Source: DASUKL01 sp036278755 (lineage in GTDB: Bacteria; Chloroflexota; Limnocylindria; Limnocylindrales; CSP1-4). Taken from it: 15,048 nt of DNA. The DNA lies in NCBI GenBank assembly GCA_036278755.1, contig DASUKL010000091.1, positions 1 to 15,048 on the forward strand. Reading direction: 5' to 3'. The position numbers and the translations under genes were made by a program. This document shows positions 1 through 5,807 of the stretch, piece by piece. Position 1 is the first letter of the stretch. Each line of letters starts with the position of its first letter. The notes under the pieces were generated by a model. It did no database searches. It was not told the origin of the DNA and worked only from the letters and a program-made list of their open reading frames with translations.

Positions 1-53
1 TCGGTGGGCTCTCCTGCGATCTCGGGGGCTGGCGCCGTCGCCGCCACGCTGGT

Positions 54-71
54 CCGCCCTGGATGGGGCGG
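54..71 (-). terminator. weak hairpin downstream of the cupredoxin gene
   Basis: A 6-bp perfect stem (CCGCCC pairing with GGGCGG) closes a 6-nt loop, 34 bp past the cupredoxin stop on the minus strand. No T-tract follows on that strand, so it is at best a poor intrinsic terminator and could be chance in such GC-rich DNA. No gene was recognised in the first 104 bases. Confidence 0.2.
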
Positions 72-104
72 TGCACGTCGGGCAGCAGCGAGAGTGTAAC
101 GCCG

Positions 105-701
105 TCACGGTCCGGTCGCGCCCGGGGCCACAAAGACGACCTGGCCGACCATCCCCTTGGCCACATGGCCGGGGATGTGGCACTCGAGGAGCGGCGGCGT
201 GCCCTGCTCCGGGACGTGGTAGGTCAGGTCGACCTCCTGGCCCGGCCGGAGGTAGACCCGCAGGCCTATCGCCGCCACGGCCGAGGGGACGCTGACCGGC
301 CGCGGGGTCGCCGCCGGCAGTGAGACGGCCGCGGCCGCGTCCGCCTGGTCATAGGCATCCTGGAAGGCCTGCGGGCCGAGGGCGAACTCATGGGCCAGTA
401 GGCCGCCGTCGATGATCTGGAAGCGCACCGTCTCCCCGGGCACCAGCAGGATCGGCGTGGGCACGAAGACGTAGTCGCGGAGGATGACGTTGACGGCCCG
501 CGGCTGGGCGGCCGTGCCGGGCACGATCGGCCCGGGTGGCGTGGCGGACAGCTTGCCCATGCAGGCGGCGGCGATGCAGCCGGTGGCGGCAACAAGAGCC
601 AGGGAGCGGACGCCCGCGAGGGAGCGGACGCCCGCGAATAGGGGGCTTCGGGCGGCCGCGCCGGCAGACCGCTGACCAGGGCTTGCCGTCTGCCGCTCCA
701 T
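105..701 (-). CDS. cupredoxin-domain lipoprotein (type-1 blue copper protein)
   Basis: This is a 198-residue exported copper protein, likely a membrane-anchored electron carrier or copper-binding protein on the outer face of the membrane. The N-terminus has a long basic n-region, a hydrophobic stretch (about residues 33-46) and a lipobox-like IAAAC with Cys47. The mature part is a beta-sandwich with a complete type-1 copper set: His104 (in LLAHEF), Cys174, His179 and Met184, spaced C-x4-H-x4-M as in plastocyanin/sulfocyanin-like cupredoxins. The ATG at 701 was chosen, although an AGGGG directly abuts it and is a poor Shine-Dalgarno; a TTG at 752, 3 bp after the upstream gene's stop, would add 17 residues. 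The n-region contains an in-frame 18-bp duplication (AGVRSL twice). It lies downstream of the small membrane protein and YHS genes on the same strand, which suggests a metal-handling operon. The family is clear; the physiological partner is unknown. Confidence 0.85.
   Translation of the reverse strand: MERQTASPGQRSAGAAARSPLFAGVRSLAGVRSLALVAATGCIAAACMGKLSATPPGPIVPGTAAQPRAVNVILRDYVFVPTPILLVPGETVRFQIIDGGLLAHEFALGPQAFQDAYDQADAAAAVSLPAATPRPVSVPSAVAAIGLRVYLRPGQEVDLTYHVPEQGTPPLLECHIPGHVAKGMVGQVVFVAPGATGP
602..637 (-). repeat. 18-bp perfect tandem duplication inside the cupredoxin signal region
   Basis: Two identical, directly adjacent 18-bp copies (602-619 and 620-637) read GGGAGCGGACGCCCGCGA on the plus strand. 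On the minus strand they encode AGVRSL twice, in the basic n-region just before the hydrophobic core of the signal peptide. The unit is a multiple of three and keeps the frame, which points to slippage tolerated in a flexible leader. Confidence 0.85.
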
Positions 702-755
702 CCCCTGATGGTAGGCAGCCTGATCGAGGCGGGTGGCGCCCACCACCCCCAAGGA

Positions 756-950
756 TCACCACGCCAGCAGGTGGCAGCTCCAGCGCCAGAGCCAGATGGC
801 CCCTTCAGTACCCCTGGGCGCCCCGGGCAGCGAGCCGGCCAGGGCGGCCAGGGTCAGCAAGGCCAGGGCGACGAGGATGAGCAGCGCCAGCCGGAGGGTC
901 CAGCGCGGTGCACGGAGCTGGTCCAGGGGCAGGGGTTCGGGGAGCGCCAT
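756..950 (-). CDS. small single-span membrane protein, unknown function
   Basis: This 64-residue protein has one strongly hydrophobic helix (about residues 29-48, Leu/Ala-rich, LALLILVALALLTLAALAG), a Pro-rich N-terminus and a Trp-rich C-terminus (IWLWRWSCHLLAW). The ATG at 950 was chosen because GGAGGT lies 5 nt upstream; a longer reading from 980 would bury that ribosome site. Its stop is 54 bp before the cupredoxin ATG on the same strand, and the YHS gene ends 144 bp upstream. No family was recognised. By position it may be an accessory or assembly subunit of the cupredoxin, but that is inference. Confidence 0.6.
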   Translation of the reverse strand: MALPEPLPLDQLRAPRWTLRLALLILVALALLTLAALAGSLPGAPRGTEGAIWLWRWSCHLLAW

Positions 951-1094
951 GTCGACCTCCAGGTCAGCCGCCGCCACCATGGCGGCACGGCTCGAGCCTA
1001 GGCGGCGCCTCTCTACCCGCTCTTTGCTCCCACGTACCAGGCGCTTAGCTGCGCGGCCGGCCGGTCAGCTGTGGGGTCCGGTGGGTCAGGGCGT

Positions 1095-1328
1095 TCACCG
1101 CCCGCTGTCGGCCCCGGCTGCGGAGGCGGGGTCGGACACGGACGGCGTGGAAGCGGTCGAGGGGGTCGACGTCCGATCACCGCCGACGAATCGGTCGGGC
1201 TCGTCGCGGAAATCGAGCAGGCAGCCGCGGCCGCAGAAGTAGTAGGTCGTGCCGGCGTGCGCCGCGGTCAGATCGGCTCCCTCGGTCTCGACCTCCATGC
1301 CGCAGACAGGATCGATGGCGATGGCCAT
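1095..1328 (-). CDS. YHS-domain protein (small metal-binding)
   Basis: This 77-residue protein consists of one YHS domain (about residues 4-46) followed by a Ser/Thr/Pro/Ala-rich tail. The signature DPVCGM is at residues 6-11 and YYFCGRGC at 29-36, giving Cys9, Cys32 and Cys36 as likely metal ligands. YHS domains occur alone or fused to copper and other heavy-metal P-type ATPases and are thought to bind transition metals. The ATG at 1328 has a strong ribosome site, GGAGGTGA, a few bases upstream; the frame stays open further upstream but without a comparable start. A near-perfect 19-bp palindrome sits 27 bp upstream and is a plausible metal-responsive operator. The gene precedes the membrane-protein and cupredoxin genes on the same strand. 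The family is secure; the specific metal and role are not. Confidence 0.88.
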   Translation of the reverse strand: MAIAIDPVCGMEVETEGADLTAAHAGTTYYFCGRGCLLDFRDEPDRFVGGDRTSTPSTASTPSVSDPASAAGADSGR

Positions 1329-1354
1329 GGGTTCACCTCCGGGCCCCCGTTCCA

Positions 1355-1373
1355 TATACTCCCAGGCAGTATA
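1355..1373. promoter_or_regulatory. palindromic operator candidate (CsoR/RcnR-like) upstream of the YHS gene
   Basis: The site reads TATACTCCCAGGCAGTATA. The outer 6-bp arms are perfect inverted repeats and two of the three inner pairs also match, leaving a single mismatched pair plus the centre base. Its core on the minus strand, TACT-7 nt-AGTA, has the same arm sequence and spacing as the published RcnR site (TACT-G6-N-AGTA). The minus-strand arm TATACT at 1373-1368 could also be a -10 box, with the ribosome site of the YHS gene at about 1334-1340. No regulator of this family is in the window. The palindrome is seen directly; the regulator family is inferred. Confidence 0.5.
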
Positions 1374-1389
1374 GCGTAGCGGGGCCTCA

Positions 1390-1413
1390 GGGCTCCCTGG
1401 CGGGGCTCCCTGG
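1390..1413. repeat. short direct repeat (11 bp twice)
   Basis: GGGCTCCCTGG occurs at 1390-1400 and 1403-1413, a 13-bp period, between the palindromic operator and the inverted repeat at 1419-1468. It may be part of the regulatory region or simply a small duplication. Confidence 0.4.
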
Positions 1414-1418
1414 ACGCG

Positions 1419-1468
1419 ACGACGCCCCGGCCGTGTCGCTCCCCCAGGAACGAAGACCGGGGCGTCGT
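1419..1468. repeat. 12-bp inverted repeat between the SRPBCC and YHS genes
   Basis: ACGACGCCCCGG (1419-1430) and its exact complement CCGGGGCGTCGT (1457-1468) flank a 26-nt loop. It lies 119 bp past the SRPBCC stop and 91 bp before the YHS start, all on the minus strand. The stem would be very stable in RNA and could end transcription of the upstream gene or act as a leader structure. No T-tract follows, so it is not a classical intrinsic terminator. The rest of 1329-1586 holds no gene that I can support. Confidence 0.45.
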
Positions 1469-1586
1469 AGGGGTCGATGTTCTGGATCGCCCGCCAGCGC
1501 GAACGGCGCCGACATGCATATAGACGCCGTGACGGTCGATTCGGTTGCATGGCCCGGCTCGATCCCTCCCGGATCCGCCCGGCGGG

Positions 1587-2066
1587 CTAGCCCTTCGCCC
1601 GTTGCTGGCTCTCGATCAGGCGGCGCAGGCGGTGCAGGTCGGACCGGAAGACGACGTCCAGGACGAGGCCGAAGACCGGGTCGACGAGCCGCCACGACGC
1701 GGCCAGGGCGGCGGGCAGCCCCAGGCGGCCGAGATCCGGAGCGAGCTCCTCGCGCCAGGTCACGATCGTCGCCCGGCCCTCCTCCCGGAGACGGAGGTCG
1801 CCGCGTCCGGCAAAGCGGCCGCGGTGGATCAGGCCGAAGTGGCGGCCGGGTTCGAAGGCGTCGATCTCGATGTGGTCGTCGGCTGTCAGGCCGAACATCC
1901 GCACCCGGCCCAGGGCCCGGGTCCCCACCCCCACCGGTCCGGGCGTCGTCAGCCGCACCGACTTGAGGTCGCGCATCCAGCGCGGCTGGCCGGGGATGTC
2001 GGCCAGGACGTCCCACACGACCTCGCCGGGGGCCTCGATCCGTATGGCCCTCGTCACCACGGCCAC
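1587..2066 (-). CDS. SRPBCC family protein (START/polyketide-cyclase-like)
   Basis: This 159-residue protein has the SRPBCC (Bet v1-like) helix-grip pattern. The N-terminal strand with ITRAIRIEAPGEVVWDVLADI (given here in part: RIEAPGEVVWDVL) and PRWMRDLKSVRL is typical of the polyketide cyclase/dehydrase branch, as is a C-terminal long helix rich in Leu/Arg. Such proteins bind lipids or other hydrophobic ligands, and a ligand cannot be predicted here. The GTG at 2066 was chosen because AAGGAG (2073-2078) lies 6 nt upstream; a second AAGGAG lies 11 bp further upstream. The gene is divergent from the LOG-family gene, across 110 bp. The fold assignment is confident; the function is unknown. Confidence 0.8.
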   Translation of the reverse strand: MAVVTRAIRIEAPGEVVWDVLADIPGQPRWMRDLKSVRLTTPGPVGVGTRALGRVRMFGLTADDHIEIDAFEPGRHFGLIHRGRFAGRGDLRLREEGRATIVTWREELAPDLGRLGLPAALAASWRLVDPVFGLVLDVVFRSDLHRLRRLIESQQRAKG

Positions 2067-2164
2067 GGCCGTCTCCTTTCGCGCTCCTTGGCGGCGTACG
2101 CAGCCAGGGGCTCGCTTCGGCGGGCTCGCCGCGCGGCTCCCGATCGTGGGCCAGCGGCGGGTCG

Positions 2165-2170
2165 TATGCT
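2165..2170 (+). promoter_or_regulatory. -10-like hexamer immediately before the LOG gene
   Basis: TATGCT (TANNNT type) ends 6 nt before the ATG at 2177, so a transcript from it would begin at or next to the start codon. No Shine-Dalgarno precedes this ATG, which together suggests a leaderless mRNA. There is no recognisable -35. The remainder of the 110-bp divergent spacer shows no other clear promoter. Confidence 0.35.
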
Positions 2171-2176
2171 CAGGAC

Positions 2177-3022
2177 ATGACCGACCTGCGGGGACGCCTT
2201 GTCCAGCCCACCGAAGACCGGAAGTTCCTGCAGGCCAAACCCTACGCCGACACGTCCTTCCTCGAGAGCGACGCCTGGCGCGCCCTGCGCATCGTGGGCG
2301 AATTCGTCGAAGGCTTCGACGCCATGGCCCGCCTCGGTCCGGCGGTGACCGTCTTCGGCTCGGCCCGGACGCTGCCCCAGGATCCCATGTACGCCGCAGC
2401 CCGATCCATCGCCGGGGGCCTGGCCGAGGCCGGCTTCGCGGTCATCACCGGCGGCGGCCCGGGCATCATGGAGGCCGCGAACCGGGGCTGCCAGGAGGCC
2501 GGCGGCTTCTCCGTCGGCTGCCTCATCGAACTGCCCCATGAGCAGGGCTCCAACCCCTACCTCGACCTCTCCGTCGACTTCCGTTACTTCTTCGTGCGCA
2601 AGACGATGTTCGTCAAATACGCCCAGGGCTTCGTCATCTTCCCCGGCGGCTACGGCACCCTCGACGAGCTCTTCGAGTCGGTGACGCTGGTCCAGACCGG
2701 CAAGGTGGAGCACTTCCCGCTGGTGCTCTACGGCCGAAGCTACTGGGGCGGCCTGCTCGACTGGCTGCGCGGGCCGGTCGAGATCTCCGGCCGCATCGGT
2801 CCCCACGACGTCGACCTGTTGACCGTGACCGACGACCCCGAGGAGGTCGTGCGGATCATGATCGAGTCGCGCGACCGCGAGCTGGCGGCCCGCGAGGAGG
2901 CCGAGGACATGGCCGCCGACGGCGCGCCCGGCGAGCCGACGAGCGCGGCCCGACGCGTACGGCAGTACGACCCCGAGGCCGACCGCGAGCGGCGGGCGGC
3001 CCAGACCGGCCACCCCGACTGA
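2177..3022 (+). CDS. LOG-family protein (nucleoside 5'-monophosphate phosphoribohydrolase)
   Basis: This 281-residue Rossmann-fold enzyme belongs to the LOG / TIGR00730 family. Family members hydrolyse N6-modified adenosine monophosphates (cytokinin ribotides), or more generally purine/pyrimidine nucleotides, to free base plus D-ribose 5-phosphate. The family signatures are present: TGGGPGIMEAANRG at residues 91-104 and PGGYGTLDELFE at 156-167, with the VTVFGSAR nucleotide-fold strand at 57-64. An N-terminal extension (1-55) and a charged C-terminal tail (after about 230) resemble the longer bacterial members. The ATG at 2177 has no ribosome site; a -10-like TATGCT 6 nt upstream suggests leaderless expression. 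It is first in a plus-strand operon, and rpiB starts 2 bp after its stop. The family is certain; the natural substrate is not. Confidence 0.92.
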   Translation: MTDLRGRLVQPTEDRKFLQAKPYADTSFLESDAWRALRIVGEFVEGFDAMARLGPAVTVFGSARTLPQDPMYAAARSIAGGLAEAGFAVITGGGPGIMEAANRGCQEAGGFSVGCLIELPHEQGSNPYLDLSVDFRYFFVRKTMFVKYAQGFVIFPGGYGTLDELFESVTLVQTGKVEHFPLVLYGRSYWGGLLDWLRGPVEISGRIGPHDVDLLTVTDDPEEVVRIMIESRDRELAAREEAEDMAADGAPGEPTSAARRVRQYDPEADRERRAAQTGHPD

Positions 3023-3024
3023 TC

Positions 3025-3471
3025 GTGCGCGTCGCCGTCGGCACGGATCATGCCGGCTTTCCCCTCAAGGCCATCGTGGCCGAGGTCGTGGCGGGCCATG
3101 GCCACGAGCTGGTTGACTTCGGGACGCTCGACCCGCAGCCCGACGACGACTACCCCGACTTCATCGCCCCCGCCGCGCGGGCCGTGGCCAGCGGCGACTG
3201 CCAGCTCGGCGTGGTCCTCGGCGGGAGCGGCACCGGCGAGGCCATCGTGGCCAACAAGATCCGCGGCATCCGCTGCGTCGAGGCCGCCGACCCGGTGGTG
3301 GCCCGCCTGGGACGCGAGCACAATGACGCCAACGTCCTGGCCATGGGCGCCCGGGTCACCGGCAGCGAGGTCGCTCGGGCCTGCCTGGAGGCCTTCCTGA
3401 CGGCCGAGTTCGAGGGCGGCCGCCACGCTCGCCGGATCGCCAAGATCAACGCCCTCGAGGCTCGGCCATGA
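3025..3471 (+). CDS. rpiB: ribose-5-phosphate isomerase B
   Basis: This 148-residue RpiB/LacA-LacB family enzyme interconverts D-ribose 5-phosphate and D-ribulose 5-phosphate in the cytoplasm. The expected motifs are in order: GTDHAGFPLK at residues 6-15 (Asp8-His9), DYPDF at 42-46, GGSGTGEAIVANKIRG at 66-81, REHNDANVLAMGAR at 97-110 and GGRHARRI at 131-138. It has Ser at position 68 and Glu72 as the likely catalytic base, like the Mycobacterium tuberculosis enzyme and unlike the Cys-type E. coli RpiB. The GTG start lies 2 bp after the LOG stop with no obvious ribosome site, which implies translational coupling. The LOG product is ribose 5-phosphate, the substrate of this enzyme. Identification is secure. 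Confidence 0.94.
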   Translation: MRVAVGTDHAGFPLKAIVAEVVAGHGHELVDFGTLDPQPDDDYPDFIAPAARAVASGDCQLGVVLGGSGTGEAIVANKIRGIRCVEAADPVVARLGREHNDANVLAMGARVTGSEVARACLEAFLTAEFEGGRHARRIAKINALEARP

Positions 3472-3525
3472 GCCGCCGGGGCCGACCATGAGCCCGCGAC
3501 ACCCGTGACGGATCAGAGGGGACCC

Positions 3526-5433
3526 ATGCTGCCGGCCTCCTCGTACCCGCCCATCGGTGACTACGGCTTCCTGTCCGATTGTGAGGTCGCGGCCCTCGTC
3601 GCGCCCAGCGGCAACGTGGAGTGGCTATGCCTGCCGCGGGTCGACAGCCCCAGCGTCTTCGGAGCCATCCTGGACCGTGACGCGGGCGGTTTCCGCCTCG
3701 GCCCCTCGGACGTCCGGGTGCCCGTGGACCGCCGCTACCTGCCCGGCACGATGGTCCTCGAGACGAGCTGGGGCACGGCCGGGGGCTGGATCGTGGTCCG
3801 TGACGTGCTGCTCATCGGCCCCTGGCGCGAGCGGGCGTCCGGCGCGGTCCGGGGCGGGGCCAGCCGGCGGGCACCCACCGACTACCAGGCCGAGCACGTC
3901 CTCCTGCGGATGGTGCGTTGCGTCAACGGCGAGGTCCAGCTCCAGCTCGACTGCGAGCCCGTCTTCGGCTATGGGCGCTCGCTGGGCAGCTGGGACTACA
4001 GCGGGGCCGACTATCGGGCCGGGGTCTGTCGGGCGCCGGAGGGCGACCTCGAGCTGCGCCTCGTCAGCGACCTGAACCTCGGCTTCGAGGGGCCGCGAGC
4101 CATCGCCCGCAGCCTCATCAAGGAGGGTCAGACGCGCTTCTGCGCCCTGGCCTGGTCCGACGGCGAGGCGCCCCGCTCGTGCGACGAGGCCTATCAGCGA
4201 CTCGTCTGGACGGCCCACCACTGGCAGCACTGGCTGGCCCGCGGCGAGTTCCCCGATCATCCCTGGCGGGCCTCCCTGCAACGCTCGGCCCTGACCCTCA
4301 AGGGCCTGACCTATGCCCCCACGGGGGCCGTCATCGCGGCGCCCACGACGTCCCTGCCGGAGACGCCCGGCGGCGAGCGCAACTGGGACTACCGCTACTC
4401 CTGGGTCCGTGACTCGACGTTCGCCCTGTGGGGCCTCTACACCCTGGGTTTCGACTGGGAAGCGGAGGACTACCTCTACTTCATCGCCGACGCGGCCGGC
4501 GGCGATGAAGACCTCCAGGTCATGTACGGGGTCGGCGGCGAGCGCAAGCTGACCGAGCGGGTCCTCGAACACCTCCACGGCTACGACGGGGCCCGGCCGG
4601 TGCGCGTCGGCAACGAGGCCTATCGGCAGCGCCAGCACGACATGTGGGGCGCGGTGCTCGACTCGGTCTACATCCACACCCGCAACCGCGACCGGCTCGA
4701 CGAGCGCATCTGGCCCATCATGAGCCGCCAGGTGGAGGCGGCCCTGCGCCACTGGCGGGAGCCTGACCGCGGCATCTGGGAGGTCCGCGGCGCGCCCCGC
4801 CACTTCACCTCCTCGAAGGTCATGTGCTGGGTGGCAGCGGACCGGGGGGCCCGCCTGGCCCGCCTCCGCGACGATGGGGAGACCGCCCAGCGCTGGGAAG
4901 CCGCGGCCGAGGAGATCAAGGCCGACGTGCTGGCCCACGGCCTCGACGAGCGCGGCGTCTTCACCCAGTCCTACGGCTCGACGGCCCTCGACGCCTCGCT
5001 GCTCCTGCTGCCCCTGGTCCGCTTCCTGCCGGCCGACGATCCTCGCCTCCGGGCCACGGTGCTGGCCATCGCCGACGAGCTCTCGGTCGACGGGCTGGTC
5101 CGGCGCTACCGCGCCGAGGAGGTCGACGACGGACTGGCCGGTCGCGAAGGCGCCTTCCTCATCTGCTCCTTCTGGCTCGTGTCCGCGCTCTGCGAGATCG
5201 GCGAGCACGAGCGGGCCCGGCGGCTCTGCGAACGGCTCCTGGCCCATGCCAGCCCGCTGGGCCTCTACGGGGAGGAGCTGGACCCCGACACGGGCCGCCA
5301 CCTGGGCAACTTCCCCCAGGCCTTCACCCACCTGGCCCTGATCAACGCCGTGATGCACGTGATCGAGGCCGAGGGCGCCGGCCAGGCGACCCCCATCCCC
5401 ACCGATGCCCGGCAGCAAGGAGACGAACCGTGA
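3526..5433 (+). CDS. glycoside hydrolase family 15 protein (probable trehalase/glucoamylase)
   Basis: This 635-residue GH15 enzyme has an N-terminal beta-sandwich (to about residue 260) and a C-terminal alpha/alpha-barrel. Its opening, with PPIGDYGFLSDCEVAALV, is typical of actinobacterial GH15 enzymes, several of which are trehalases. The barrel shows ERNWDYRYSWVRD (about 284-296), GIWEVRG with the likely general acid Glu419, and LYGEELD with the likely general base at Glu583/584. No signal peptide is seen, so it should act in the cytoplasm. The ATG at 3526 was chosen because AGAGGGG lies about 4-5 nt upstream; a GTG at 3505 would add seven residues. It follows rpiB by 54 bp and overlaps the next gene by 4 bp (GTGA). 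The otsA-otsB fusion facing it favours trehalose as substrate, but maltooligosaccharides cannot be excluded. Confidence 0.92.
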   Translation: MLPASSYPPIGDYGFLSDCEVAALVAPSGNVEWLCLPRVDSPSVFGAILDRDAGGFRLGPSDVRVPVDRRYLPGTMVLETSWGTAGGWIVVRDVLLIGPWRERASGAVRGGASRRAPTDYQAEHVLLRMVRCVNGEVQLQLDCEPVFGYGRSLGSWDYSGADYRAGVCRAPEGDLELRLVSDLNLGFEGPRAIARSLIKEGQTRFCALAWSDGEAPRSCDEAYQRLVWTAHHWQHWLARGEFPDHPWRASLQRSALTLKGLTYAPTGAVIAAPTTSLPETPGGERNWDYRYSWVRDSTFALWGLYTLGFDWEAEDYLYFIADAAGGDEDLQVMYGVGGERKLTERVLEHLHGYDGARPVRVGNEAYRQRQHDMWGAVLDSVYIHTRNRDRLDERIWPIMSRQVEAALRHWREPDRGIWEVRGAPRHFTSSKVMCWVAADRGARLARLRDDGETAQRWEAAAEEIKADVLAHGLDERGVFTQSYGSTALDASLLLLPLVRFLPADDPRLRATVLAIADELSVDGLVRRYRAEEVDDGLAGREGAFLICSFWLVSALCEIGEHERARRLCERLLAHASPLGLYGEELDPDTGRHLGNFPQAFTHLALINAVMHVIEAEGAGQATPIPTDARQQGDEP

Positions 5434-5807
5434 GCGAACGACCCGTGGAGGTGGCCTACTTCTACCGCACCCGATGGGGCCATCACGACGAGTTCCTGGA
5501 GCTCCTCGAGCGCAATCACCTGCCGATCCTCCAGGAGCAGCTGGCCAGCGGCCGCCTGCTCGACATCCGCATCGCCGTGCCCCGCTTCCATGGCGACGGC
5601 CGGGCCGACTGGGACATCCTGGTGACGCTCGTCTATCGCGATTGGGCGGCCGTCGAGGAGCACTCCGACGCGGCCATCGCCGCCCGCCTCTACCCCGACC
5701 AGGAACGGTTCAGGAACGAGGAGCGCCACCGCTTCGCACTGCTCGAGGCCCACTGGGACGTGCCGCTCGAACCGCGGCCGCTGCCGGAGCCGCCCGCGGC
5801 GGGCTGA
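5430..5807 (+). CDS. small dimeric alpha/beta-barrel-like protein, unknown function
   Basis: This 125-residue protein starts at a GTG that overlaps the GH15 stop as GTGA, with AAGGAG (5418-5423) 6 nt upstream, so it is clearly translated and coupled to the hydrolase. The sequence alternates strands and helices (VEVAYFYRTRWGHHDEFLEL, then an amphipathic helix, then DWDILVTLVYRDW written here as WDILVTLVYRDW at 61-72), reminiscent of ferredoxin-like dimeric barrels of the ABM/EthD/Dabb type. His18-His19 and His30 could be functional. I cannot assign a family with certainty. Its last 98 bp overlap the 3' end of the otsA-otsB fusion on the other strand; codons there have to serve both proteins. 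Confidence 0.72.
   Translation: MSERPVEVAYFYRTRWGHHDEFLELLERNHLPILQEQLASGRLLDIRIAVPRFHGDGRADWDILVTLVYRDWAAVEEHSDAAIAARLYPDQERFRNEERHRFALLEAHWDVPLEPRPLPEPPAAG

Noticed and set aside
1329..1550. Upstream extension of the YHS protein frame
   Set aside because: It would run through the palindromic operator and the 12-bp inverted repeat; the ATG at 1328 has a strong ribosome site and begins right at the domain.
3625..5418. 597-codon minus-strand open frame opposite the GH15 gene
   Set aside because: The GH15 catalytic motifs are on the plus strand; the antisense product has biased composition and no recognisable fold.
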